Source: JBKQHQ01 sp052148715
Lineage (GTDB): Bacteria > Pseudomonadota > Alphaproteobacteria > Rhizobiales > Xanthobacteraceae
DNA length: 64,000 nt
NCBI GenBank assembly: GCA_052148715.1
Contig: JBKQHQ010000052.1
Location: forward strand, 1 to 64,000
Direction: 5' to 3'
Shown in pieces: positions 38,951-46,916 of this stretch (within the stretch, counting starts at the first letter, position 1; the number at the start of each line of letters is the position of its first letter). The translations under genes and the position numbers were made by a program. Under the pieces are notes generated by a model that ran no database searches, was not told the DNA's origin, and saw only the letters and a program-made list of their open reading frames with translations.

Positions 38951-39916
38951 TCAGCCCAGCGACCGGCCGATGGCCATGAACTTGTCGCGCCGCTGCTGGC
39001 GCACCGTGGCCCCGTCCAAGCCGTGCAATTCGGCAAGCGCCACCGCAACGGCCTCGCCGGTGGCGTTAATCGCCGCGGCCGGATCGCGGTGCGCACCGCC
39101 CGCCGGCTCGCCAACAATCGTGTCAATCACCCCGAAACGCACAAGATCCTGTGCCGTGATCTTCATGTTGGTGGCGGCCTCCTGCGCCTTGGCCGTGTCG
39201 TGCCAGAGGATGGAGGCGGCACCTTCCGGCGAGATAACGCTGTAAATGGCGTGCTCCAGCATGAGAACCCGGTTGGCGGTGGCGATGGCGATGGCACCGC
39301 CCGATCCGCCCTCGCCGAGAATGACCGCGACGTTGGGCACTCCAAGCTCCAGGCACTTTTCGGTGGACCGCGCGATCGCTTCGGCTTGACCGCGTTCTTC
39401 TGCCCCGATTCCTGGATACGCGCCCGCGGTGTCGACGAGCGCCAGCACCGGGATCTCGAAGCGATCGGCCATTTCCATCAGCCGTACCGCTTTGCGGTAG
39501 CCCTCCGGACGCGCCATGCCGAAATTGCGTTTGAGCCGGCTTTCGGTGGTTGAGCCCTTCTCGTGGCCGATGACGCAGATGCTCTCGCCCCGGAACCGGC
39601 CAAAACCGCCAATAATGGCTTCGTCGTCGCCGAACTTGCGGTCGCCGGCGAGCGGTGTGAATTCGGTGATGAGCCGGCCCACATAGTCCAGGCAGTGCGG
39701 GCGCTGCGGATGCCGCGCGACCTGGGTCTTTTGCCACGGACTGAGGTTGCCATAGAGGTCCTTCAGGGCTTGGGCGGCCTTCGCCTCAAGCCTTGATATC
39801 TCCTCGTCAATGCCGACAGCGTCCTCGCCGGCCTGCAAGGCGCGCAGCTCCTCGACCTTGGCCTCGAGCTCGGCCACCGGCTTTTCGAAATCGAGGTAGC
39901 TACGCATCAATGCCAT
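38951..39916 (-). CDS. accA: Acetyl-CoA carboxylase carboxyltransferase subunit alpha
   Basis: Transfers CO2 from biotin to acetyl-CoA with AccD to make malonyl-CoA for fatty-acid synthesis. The 321-residue protein has the helical N-terminus MRSYLDFEKPVAELEAKVEE. The carboxyltransferase core includes FGRFRGESICVIGHEKG, MEMADRFEIPVLALVDTAGA and YPGIGAEERGQAEAIA. Further signatures are GEGGSGGAIAIATANRVLML and SPEGAASILW. The start is the ATG at 39916 or three codons later at 39907. It is 121 bp downstream of xerD on the same strand. Confidence 0.96.
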   Translation of the reverse strand: MALMRSYLDFEKPVAELEAKVEELRALQAGEDAVGIDEEISRLEAKAAQALKDLYGNLSPWQKTQVARHPQRPHCLDYVGRLITEFTPLAGDRKFGDDEAIIGGFGRFRGESICVIGHEKGSTTESRLKRNFGMARPEGYRKAVRLMEMADRFEIPVLALVDTAGAYPGIGAEERGQAEAIARSTEKCLELGVPNVAVILGEGGSGGAIAIATANRVLMLEHAIYSVISPEGAASILWHDTAKAQEAATNMKITAQDLVRFGVIDTIVGEPAGGAHRDPAAAINATGEAVAVALAELHGLDGATVRQQRRDKFMAIGRSLG

Positions 39917-40037
39917 GGGTCTCGGCAAAAGCGGGCGCTGGCGACGTGGATACCTCGAAACTGGCTTGTTGGCACGGTTCAAGTCAAGGAATGGTGTACG
40001 CCCTTGATTCGGCTGCCACGATTAGTGCCGCGTCGGC

Positions 40038-40988
40038 TTAGGTGTCCTCTGCCAAGGGGTGCAGGTCGCGCACGAGGCTCTTGAGCCGCTCCTCCAGCAC
40101 GTGGGTGTAGACCTGCGTGGTCGAGATGTCGGCATGGCCAAGCAGCGTTTGTACGATCCGCAGATCGGCGCCGTTGTGCAAGAGGTGACTGGCGAAGGCA
40201 TGGCGAAGCACATGCGGGCTCACTCGGTCGGGCCGCAGTCCAGCAGCGAGCGCAAGCTCCTTAAGCTCGCGGGCGAAGTGCTGGCGCGAAAGGTGACCGC
40301 TCTCGCCGAATGACGGAAACAACCACTTCGCTTGGTCGTCGGCGTCGTGCTCGCTGAGCAGCGCCAAGTAATCGACCATGGCGCGCTTAGCGGCCTCGTT
40401 GAGCGGCACCACGCGCTCCTTGCCGCCTTTGCCGCGCACAAGCAGCAAGCGCAGGTCACGCCGTGCCGCCGAACGCGGCAACGTCACGAGCTCCGACACT
40501 CGCAAGCCAGTGGCATAGAGCACCTCGAGCAGGCAGGTCAGCCGTGCGGCGCGCAAACGCTCCGATGGGGTTCGTTGCGGATCGGTCATGCAGACACGTG
40601 CATGCGCCAGCATGCGATCGACCTCGTCGATGGAAAGAATTTTGGGGAGCGGCCGGCCGCGCTTGGGGCCTTCGAGCACCGAAGCAGGATCGTCGCCGCG
40701 ATACCCCTCGGCATACAAGAACCGATAGAGCTGGCGCGCGGCCGAAAGCCGGCGTGCCACCGAGCTCGTCTTGAAGCTGCGCTCGGCAAGTCGCTCCAAG
40801 TACTGGCGTATGTCCTCCGAAGTCGCCGCCCCGAGCGTCTTGCCGTTCTTGGAGAGATGCGTGGATAGATCGGCTAGGTCGCACTCATAGGCCGCGAGCG
40901 TGTTCGGTGCCGCGCCGCGTTCGGACGCGAGCATATCAAGAAAGAGCTCGATCAGCGTTGAGTCAGAGCGGCGCGGCGCGGGGGCCAT
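40038..40988 (-). CDS. xerD: Site-specific tyrosine recombinase XerD
   Basis: Resolves chromosome dimers at dif together with XerC and FtsK. The 316-residue protein has the N-terminal SAM-like core-binding domain (LFLDMLASERGAAPNTLAAY). All catalytic residues of the C-terminal domain are present: Arg in ATGLRVSEL, Lys in GKGGKERVVP, His/Arg in SPHVLRHAFASH, His in LLGHADISTTQVYTHV and the Tyr in that same motif. The position beside aroK/aroB, with the small membrane protein between, is conserved in Rhizobiales, so this is the housekeeping recombinase rather than a mobile integrase. Confidence 0.95.
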   Translation of the reverse strand: MAPAPRRSDSTLIELFLDMLASERGAAPNTLAAYECDLADLSTHLSKNGKTLGAATSEDIRQYLERLAERSFKTSSVARRLSAARQLYRFLYAEGYRGDDPASVLEGPKRGRPLPKILSIDEVDRMLAHARVCMTDPQRTPSERLRAARLTCLLEVLYATGLRVSELVTLPRSAARRDLRLLLVRGKGGKERVVPLNEAAKRAMVDYLALLSEHDADDQAKWLFPSFGESGHLSRQHFARELKELALAAGLRPDRVSPHVLRHAFASHLLHNGADLRIVQTLLGHADISTTQVYTHVLEERLKSLVRDLHPLAEDT

Positions 40989-41006
40989 CTTGGCTCCGAT
41001 GGGCGC

Positions 41007-41153
41007 TCAGCGCTTGAGGAACTTGTCGGGCGGGATCGTCACGGTGATCTCGCGCGGCTTGGGGGTCACATATTTGGCCAGCGAGAACACCGCACCGTAG
41101 GCCAGTCCGCCCAGCAGTCCCACCAAGACCAGAAATCGGAACAGGCTCGGCAT
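41007..41153 (-). CDS. Small conserved single-pass membrane protein (48 aa)
   Basis: A very short gene with an ATG at 41153 and stop at 41007. The 48 residues start MPSLFRFLVLVGLLGGLAYG. One transmembrane segment (about 6-26) is followed by the charged tail KYVTPKPREITVTIPPDKF, which reads like a conserved periplasmic or cytoplasmic motif. A protein with the same pattern is, to my recollection, found in this spot in many Rhizobiales genomes. It lies upstream of xerD on the same strand (18-bp gap) and is divergent from aroK. Function unknown. Confidence 0.75.
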   Translation of the reverse strand: MPSLFRFLVLVGLLGGLAYGAVFSLAKYVTPKPREITVTIPPDKFLKR

Positions 41154-41533
41154 CGTCAGAACCGGTGCAACGGACTAAGAATGGCTGTAAATAGCGGATT
41201 GAGTACGATCATGTTCCTGGCGCTCTGGCAAGATTATAAGTTCTGTTCCCACGAATAGCCCGATCGGCAACCGCTCCCGAAGTAAGGGTATTTAATTACC
41301 GATTCTATCGCATTTGACTTAATTTCTTCCCACACAGGCGGACCGGATCCGGGCCGCATCGCTTGTTGCCAATGAATGTATTAACGACGTCCGATCTTGG
41401 GTAGACCGGCGCCCAGTTCAGTCCAGAGTTGGTTCATTTGCCGGTCACCAGCTATCCTCAGCCTCGTGGTGCGGGCAGGGGTGCTGGCTACGCGATGGGC
41501 CCGCATTCGAAGGGTCGGAAAGGCGAGAAGACC
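41154..41533. other. Divergent intergenic region xerD-side / aroK
   Basis: About 380 bp, noticeably AT-richer than its surroundings between 41200 and 41400, as expected for a divergent promoter region. No gene, tRNA or clear hairpin was recognised. Confidence 0.4.
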
Positions 41534-42163
41534 ATGTCGGACGCGGCGGCGCAAAAAGACGTGCCGGAGCCGGTATCGGAACCGCGCATCGTGGCGGCGC
41601 TCGGGGGGCGTTCGATCGTGCTCGTTGGGATGATGGGAGCAGGCAAGTCTTCGGTTGGCCGACGGCTCGCCGTCCGGCTCGCGATTCCCTTCGTCGATGC
41701 GGACAGTGAGATCGAGGAGGCCGCCCGCATGACCATACCGGAGATTTTCGAGAGTCACGGTGAGCCCCGTTTTCGCGCCGCGGAAGCGCGCGTGATCGCC
41801 CGATTGCTCGAGAGCGGGCCGCAAGTGCTTGCAACCGGGGGTGGCGCATTCATGAACCCCGACACACGCGCCGCGATCGGCGCCAAGGGGGTTTCAGTCT
41901 GGCTGCATGCGGACGTGGACGTTTTGCTGCGCCGGCTCAAGCGTCGCTCGACCGCCGATCGTCCGCTATTGAACACGACGCAGCCATCCGAAACTCTGGA
42001 GCGTCTGGTCGCGGAGCGCTACCCGATCTATGCGCAGGCAGATGTAACAGTTCAATCGCGCGACGTGCCCCACGACACCATCATAGCCGAGATTCTCGCG
42101 GCCTTGGGCGACCGGCTGGCGATCTCCGGGGAGCATTGGCCCGGCCGAGGAGGAAGCGGATGA
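41534..42163 (+). CDS. aroK: Shikimate kinase
   Basis: Phosphorylates shikimate in the chorismate pathway. The 209-residue protein has the P-loop in IVLVGMMGAGKSSVGRRLA (about residue 28), the shikimate-binding DADSEIEEAA, RFRAAEARVI and the GGGAFMNPDTR loop. The lid has RRLKRRSTADRPLL. A 25-residue N-terminal extension before the P-loop strand is usual in Rhizobiales. The ATG at 41534 is preferred to the open frame upstream. It overlaps aroB by 4 nt. Confidence 0.95.
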   Translation: MSDAAAQKDVPEPVSEPRIVAALGGRSIVLVGMMGAGKSSVGRRLAVRLAIPFVDADSEIEEAARMTIPEIFESHGEPRFRAAEARVIARLLESGPQVLATGGGAFMNPDTRAAIGAKGVSVWLHADVDVLLRRLKRRSTADRPLLNTTQPSETLERLVAERYPIYAQADVTVQSRDVPHDTIIAEILAALGDRLAISGEHWPGRGGSG

Positions 42164-43293
42164 CGGTTCCGTACCGAGCCGGCGAGCCGATCCAAGTGCA
42201 GGTCGCGCTCGGCGAACGCAGCTATGACATTGTTATCGGTCGCGGGCTCCTCGACTCCCTCGGAGCGCGCATTGCCGCGCTGCGACCGGGCGCCAAATCG
42301 GCGATCGTCAGCGACGCGACCGTTGCGCGGCTGCATCTCGACGCGGCCGAGGCGGCGTTACAAGAAGCCGGGATTTCGGCAACGCGGGTCGTCGTGCCAA
42401 CCGGCGAAGGCGCCAAGAGCTTTCCCGTGCTCGAGCAGGTCTGTGAGGAATTGATCGCGGCCCGAATCGAGCGCGCCGACCTTGTGATTGCATTCGGCGG
42501 CGGCGTCGTCGGCGATCTGGCCGGTTTTGCCGCCTCGGTGGTGCGGCGGGGCCTCGACGTCGTGCAGGTGCCGACCACTCTTTTGGCGCAGGTGGATTCC
42601 TCGGTCGGCGGCAAGACCGCCATCAATTCGCGACAGGGAAAGAACCTGATCGGCGCGTTCCACCAGCCGATCCTGGTCGTCGCCGACACCGCGTTGCTCG
42701 ATACCCTGCCGCCGCGCGAATTCCGCGCCGGCTATGCCGAAACCGCCAAATATGGACTTATCGCGGATGCGGGCTTCTTTGCTTGGCTAGAGATGAACTG
42801 GCGCGACGTGTTCGCCGGCGCCCCCGCGCGCGAGCACGCGATCGCGGTGAGCTGTCGCGCCAAAGCGGCGATCGTCGGGCGCGACGAGCGCGAGACCGGC
42901 GAACGGGCGCTGCTCAATCTCGGGCACACGTTCGGGCATGCGCTCGAGGCGGCAGCGGGCTTTTCCGAACGCCTCTTGCACGGCGAGGCGGTCGCGCTCG
43001 GCATGGCGCTGGCGTTCGAATTCTCGGCCAGGCTCAACCTCCTTTCGCTGGTCGAGGCCGACCGCGTGGCGCGGCACCTTGCCACCGTCGGCTTGCCCGC
43101 CCATCTGTCGGCGATTCCCGGGCCGATGCCCGGCGCCGACCGGCTGATGGATTTGATCGCACAGGACAAGAAGGTGAAGCGTGGCAAGCTGAGTTTCATT
43201 TTAGCGCACGGGATCGGCGCGAGCTTCGTCGCGCCGGACATCGACGCGGCCGAGGTGCGCGCCTTTCTGGTCGAGAAGCTTGCCGAGCAATGA
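42160..43293 (+). CDS. aroB: 3-dehydroquinate synthase
   Basis: Converts DAHP to 3-dehydroquinate in the shikimate pathway, using NAD and a divalent metal. The 377-residue protein contains the NAD-binding AFGGGVVGDLAGFAASV (about residue 110), the substrate site QVDSSVGGKTAINSRQGKN, and the metal ligands in NLGHTFGHALEA and LHGEAVALGMALA. The start ATG at 42160 sits in the ATGA overlap with aroK and has GAGGAGG upstream. Its own stop overlaps the next start in the same way, so aroK-aroB-CorC form a tightly coupled operon. Confidence 0.97.
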   Translation: MTVPYRAGEPIQVQVALGERSYDIVIGRGLLDSLGARIAALRPGAKSAIVSDATVARLHLDAAEAALQEAGISATRVVVPTGEGAKSFPVLEQVCEELIAARIERADLVIAFGGGVVGDLAGFAASVVRRGLDVVQVPTTLLAQVDSSVGGKTAINSRQGKNLIGAFHQPILVVADTALLDTLPPREFRAGYAETAKYGLIADAGFFAWLEMNWRDVFAGAPAREHAIAVSCRAKAAIVGRDERETGERALLNLGHTFGHALEAAAGFSERLLHGEAVALGMALAFEFSARLNLLSLVEADRVARHLATVGLPAHLSAIPGPMPGADRLMDLIAQDKKVKRGKLSFILAHGIGASFVAPDIDAAEVRAFLVEKLAEQ

Positions 43294-44579
43294 TCGCCGA
43301 GGATTGGGTTTCATTAGTGATCGTTTTTGTGTGCTTGCTACTGTCGTTCTTTTTCGCCGGAAGCGAGACCGCACTGACCGCCTCCTCGCGCGCCCGCATG
43401 TTGCGGCTTGAGCGGCAAGGCAATCCGCAAGCAGCCCTGGTCAACCGCCTGCTCGCGGCGCGCGAACGGCTGCTCGGCGCGCTGCTGCTCTGTAACAACG
43501 TAGTCAACATCGCCGCCTCGTCATTGACGACCAGTGTTCTGTTCCTCTGGTTCGGCAGTGTCGGTGTGCTCTACGCCACGATCGTCGTGACGATCATCGT
43601 GGTCGTGTTTTCCGAGGTGCTGCCGAAGACGGCCGCGATCAACGCTCCCGATCGCGTGGCGTTGCTGGTGGCGCGGCCCATGCATTGGATCGTTCGCCTG
43701 TTCGGTCCCGTGCTCATGGGCGTCGAAGCGCTGGTCCGCTGGCTGCTGCGCTTCGTCGGGATCAGGGTCGGCGAGAATCAGCCGATCCTGTCGGCGCACG
43801 AGGAACTGCGCGGAGCCGTCGACCTGTTGCATTGGGAAGGCGGCGTCGAAAAGGTCGACCGCGATATGTTCGGAGGCCTGCTCGATCTGCGCGAGCTCGA
43901 AGTCTCCGATGTCATGATTCACCGCACCGAGATGATCACGCTCAATGCCGACGATCCGCCCGAGCAGGTCGTACGCGCAGCGATCGATGCGCCGGTGACG
44001 CGGGTGCCGCTATGGCGCGGCACGCCGGAGAACATTGTCGGCGTGCTGCACATGAAGGACCTGTTGCGCGCGCTCGAGACGCCGGGTGCCGAGGCTGCAA
44101 ACATCGATCTTCTGAAAATTGCCTCGCCGCCCTGGTTCGTCCCTGACACCACGCCGCTTGCCGAGCAACTCAAGGCGTTCCGCCGCCGCAAGACGCCGTT
44201 CGCGCTCGTCGTTGATGAATACGGGGAAGTCATGGGCTTGGTGACGCTGGAGGACATCCTCGAAGAGATCGTCGGCGATATCACCGACGAACATGATGTC
44301 GCGGTGCCGGGCGTGCGGCCGCAGCCGGATGGCTCCGTCTTCGTGGAAGGCGCGGTCCCCATTCGCGACCTCAACCGCGCCATGGATTGGGACTTACCGG
44401 ACGCCGAGGCGACCACTATCGCCGGGCTGGTCATCCATGAAGCGCGGTCGATTCCCGAGCCCGGGCAGACCTTCACGTTCCACGGCTTCCGCTTCCGCGT
44501 CCTGCGACGGCACCGCAATCGCATCACCGCCCTGCGCATCACTCCGATCGGGCGCAGGCCGGCGCAGCAGGCAAGCTGA
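43290..44579 (+). CDS. HlyC/CorC (CNNM-CBS) family transporter
   Basis: A 429-residue inner-membrane protein related to Mg/Co efflux proteins. The N-terminal CNNM/DUF21 domain has about three to four helices and the signature FFFAGSETALTASSRARML, LLCNNVVNIAASSLTTS and VFSEVLPKTAAI. Two CBS domains follow (about 205-330), including VDEYGEVMGLVTLEDILEEI. The C-terminal CorC_HlyC domain contains PDGSVFVEGAVPIRDLNRAM. The open frame runs much further upstream, but that part is aroB read in another frame. The ATGA overlap with aroB fixes the start at 43290. Confidence 0.94.
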   Translation: MIAEDWVSLVIVFVCLLLSFFFAGSETALTASSRARMLRLERQGNPQAALVNRLLAARERLLGALLLCNNVVNIAASSLTTSVLFLWFGSVGVLYATIVVTIIVVVFSEVLPKTAAINAPDRVALLVARPMHWIVRLFGPVLMGVEALVRWLLRFVGIRVGENQPILSAHEELRGAVDLLHWEGGVEKVDRDMFGGLLDLRELEVSDVMIHRTEMITLNADDPPEQVVRAAIDAPVTRVPLWRGTPENIVGVLHMKDLLRALETPGAEAANIDLLKIASPPWFVPDTTPLAEQLKAFRRRKTPFALVVDEYGEVMGLVTLEDILEEIVGDITDEHDVAVPGVRPQPDGSVFVEGAVPIRDLNRAMDWDLPDAEATTIAGLVIHEARSIPEPGQTFTFHGFRFRVLRRHRNRITALRITPIGRRPAQQAS

Positions 44580-44657
44580 CCATTGAGAACCACGGTCGAG
44601 CAATGTCGACGGGCGGCCAGGCACATGAGCCGATGAAAATGCAGCCAGAGGCGGACG

Positions 44658-44933
44658 TCAGCCCGCGCCGTCGCCCGGCGCGGCTGCGTGAATGGCGAGC
44701 GCGTGCACGCCGCCGCCCAATTCGGCGGCCAGGACCGCGTTAATCATTCGGTGACGCTCGATGCGACTCTTGCCCCGGAACGCCTCGGCGACGATATAGA
44801 CGCGAAAGTGGGTTTGCCCACCCTCCCGATGCCCAGCGTGACCCTCATGGTGGTGCGACTCGTCGACCACCCTGAGATTTTCTGGACGGAAAGCCTCGGT
44901 CAACTTTCGTGTGATCAGATCGTCCGCACGCAT
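44658..44933 (-). CDS. BolA family protein
   Basis: A 91-residue BolA-fold protein (class II KH-like). It begins with RKLTEAFRPENLRVVDES and contains the invariant-His loop RIERHRMINAVLAAEL. The ending GGVHALAIHAAAPG matches the family. BolA proteins partner with monothiol glutaredoxins in iron-sulfur cluster handling and stress regulation. The His-rich insert SHHHEGHAGHREGG could bind metal. It converges on the CorC gene and is divergent from the J-domain gene. Confidence 0.93.
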   Translation of the reverse strand: MRADDLITRKLTEAFRPENLRVVDESHHHEGHAGHREGGQTHFRVYIVAEAFRGKSRIERHRMINAVLAAELGGGVHALAIHAAAPGDGAG

Positions 44934-45054
44934 TTGGCTTGCTTAGCGCCAGCCATGCGGGGTGGTCAACGCTGTTGCGGCAACTGCGCGAAAATTGCTT
45001 TGTGTGATCTGTCAAGTCTTGCGGGACAGGGTTCCTCGTTCGCATAATGAGCCT

Positions 45055-45675
45055 ATGAAACTCGACTCGCCCCTGTTCGATTGCATCCGGGTAAAGCCCG
45101 ACGAAGATCGGCGGCTGCGCAGCACTTGCCCAGGATGCGATTGGCCCGGTTGCGCGGAAGCAGCAACGCATCGCGCACCGAAGGGGCGATTGCGCGAACG
45201 CGAATATTGGGGGTTCTGCCTCGCCCATGTCCGCGAGTATAATCAGTCGTACAATTATTTCGCCGGCATGAGCGAAGACGCCGTGGCCCAATATCAAAAA
45301 GAATCGATCACCGGCCACCGTCCGACCTGGAAAATGGGCGTCAACGGGAGTAGCGGTGCCCGGGTCACATCGGATCGATTTTTCGCCCAATTCAGCGCCA
45401 CATCCGATCCGTTCAGCCTGTTTGGCGACCACGGTGGGCGGGCCGAGGCTGGTCAGGCACAACCCGAAGGACGGGCCATCCGCAACGCCGAGCGCAAGGC
45501 CCTCGATGTTCTGGGCCTTGAGATCACCGCCACGGCACACGATATCAAGGCGCGCTTCAAGGCTTTGGTGAAGCGGCACCATCCCGATGCTAATGGCGGC
45601 GACCGCTCCTGCGAGGACCGTTTGCGGGAAATCATCCAAGCCTATAATTATTTGAAATCGGTCGGTCCTCGCTGA
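45055..45675 (+). CDS. J-domain (DnaJ-like) protein
   Basis: A 206-residue cytoplasmic protein. The N-terminal part contains a Cys/His cluster (STCPGCDWPGCAEAATHRAP, then FCLAHVREYN) that looks like a small zinc-binding module. The C-terminal 70 residues form a J domain (ALDVLGLEITATAHDIKARF then LVKRHHPDANGGD) with the essential HPD. The layout, Cys-rich head with a C-terminal J domain, is the reverse of DnaJ and is common in Rhizobiales next to bolA and cobS, as here. It presumably recruits DnaK to a specific client, which is unknown. Confidence 0.92.
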   Translation: MKLDSPLFDCIRVKPDEDRRLRSTCPGCDWPGCAEAATHRAPKGRLREREYWGFCLAHVREYNQSYNYFAGMSEDAVAQYQKESITGHRPTWKMGVNGSSGARVTSDRFFAQFSATSDPFSLFGDHGGRAEAGQAQPEGRAIRNAERKALDVLGLEITATAHDIKARFKALVKRHHPDANGGDRSCEDRLREIIQAYNYLKSVGPR

Positions 45676-45881
45676 ATAAGGCGGAATTCTCGGGTTCGCC
45701 TCTTTTTCGGCTAAGGTGCCTAGTCCGGCAAATGGTCGATCCGCCGGAAGACAGCCGACCTGTGCTGCGGTCGCTGACACCTGAGTCGGCATCAAGCGTG
45801 GTGACACGATGCGGGGTTCGTCTCGCACCGAAACGTTGCAGCGTCGAAGGCTCGCCTGGGTCCGGGAACCTTGGAGGAATG

Positions 45882-46868
45882 ATGGTGACTGCGACTGAGG
45901 ACGTGGCCGGCTTACCGGACATGAAGGTGTCGATCCGGCAGGTGTTCGGCATCGACAGCGACATGGAAGTGCCCGCCTATTCCGAGCCGGACGAGCATGT
46001 GCCCGAGCACGATCCGGATTACTTGTTCGATCGCAACACGACGCTCGCGATTCTTGCCGGCTTCGCCAGGAATCGGCGCGTGATCGTGACCGGCTATCAT
46101 GGCACCGGCAAATCGACCCACATCGAGCAGGTGGCGGCGCGACTCAATTGGCCGTGCGTACGCGTCAATCTCGACAGCCATATCAGTCGTATCGACCTCG
46201 TCGGCAAGGATGCGATCGTTCTGCGTGAAGGGCAGCAGGTTACCGAGTTCCGCGACGGAATTCTGCCCTGGGCGCTACAACACAACGTCGCGCTGTGTTT
46301 TGACGAATATGATGCGGGCCGGCCCGATGTCATGTTTGTTATTCAGCGCGTGCTCGAAGTGTCGGGCCGACTCACGTTGCTCGACCAGAATAAGGTGATC
46401 AAGCCGCATCCGGCCTTTCGTCTGTTTGCGACGGCCAACACGGTCGGCCTCGGTGACACCAGCGGACTCTATCACGGCACTCAGCAAATCAACCAAGGCC
46501 AGATGGATCGGTGGTCGATCGTCACCACCCTTAACTACCTGCCACACGACAACGAAGTCGAGATCGTGCTGGCCAAGGCCAAACACTACCGGACCGATCA
46601 GGGCCGCGACATCGTCAACCGGATGGTGCGGGTGGCCGATTTGACTCGCAACGCTTTCATGAACGGCGACATCTCCACCGTCATGAGTCCGCGCACGGTG
46701 ATCACCTGGGCCGAGAACGCGGACATCTTCAAGGATGTCGGCTTTGCGTTCCGCGTCACTTTCCTCAACAAGTGCGACGAGCTGGAGCGGCCGATCGTGG
46801 CGGAGTTCTATCAACGCTGCTTCGGTCAGGAGCTACCGGAATCCTCGGTGAACGTCGCGCTGACCTGA
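45882..46868 (+). CDS. cobS: Cobaltochelatase subunit CobS
   Basis: AAA+ ATPase subunit of the aerobic cobaltochelatase (CobNST) that inserts cobalt into hydrogenobyrinate a,c-diamide for vitamin B12. The 328-residue protein has VSIRQVFGIDSDMEVPAYSE at the N-terminus, Walker A in VTGYHGTGKSTHIEQVA (about residue 75), Walker B ALCFDEYDAGRPD, and the sensor region RLFATANTVGLGDTSGLY. GGAGGA lies immediately upstream. Adjacent ATGs at 45879 and 45882 and a GTG at 45885 are all possible starts. It is followed by cobT. Confidence 0.95.
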   Translation: MVTATEDVAGLPDMKVSIRQVFGIDSDMEVPAYSEPDEHVPEHDPDYLFDRNTTLAILAGFARNRRVIVTGYHGTGKSTHIEQVAARLNWPCVRVNLDSHISRIDLVGKDAIVLREGQQVTEFRDGILPWALQHNVALCFDEYDAGRPDVMFVIQRVLEVSGRLTLLDQNKVIKPHPAFRLFATANTVGLGDTSGLYHGTQQINQGQMDRWSIVTTLNYLPHDNEVEIVLAKAKHYRTDQGRDIVNRMVRVADLTRNAFMNGDISTVMSPRTVITWAENADIFKDVGFAFRVTFLNKCDELERPIVAEFYQRCFGQELPESSVNVALT

Positions 46869-46916
46869 AGGGTCGTGGCTTAGACACGAGAGTGGATAGA
46901 GACCAGCCGCATCACC

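Noticed and set aside
40038..40988. XerD as the integrase of a mobile element
   Set aside because: Flanked by housekeeping genes, with no att repeats or phage genes; the context matches the chromosomal dif recombinase.
42783..43289. N-terminal extension of the CorC gene by about 169 codons
   Set aside because: This part is aroB read in another frame; the ATGA overlap at 43290 marks the true start.
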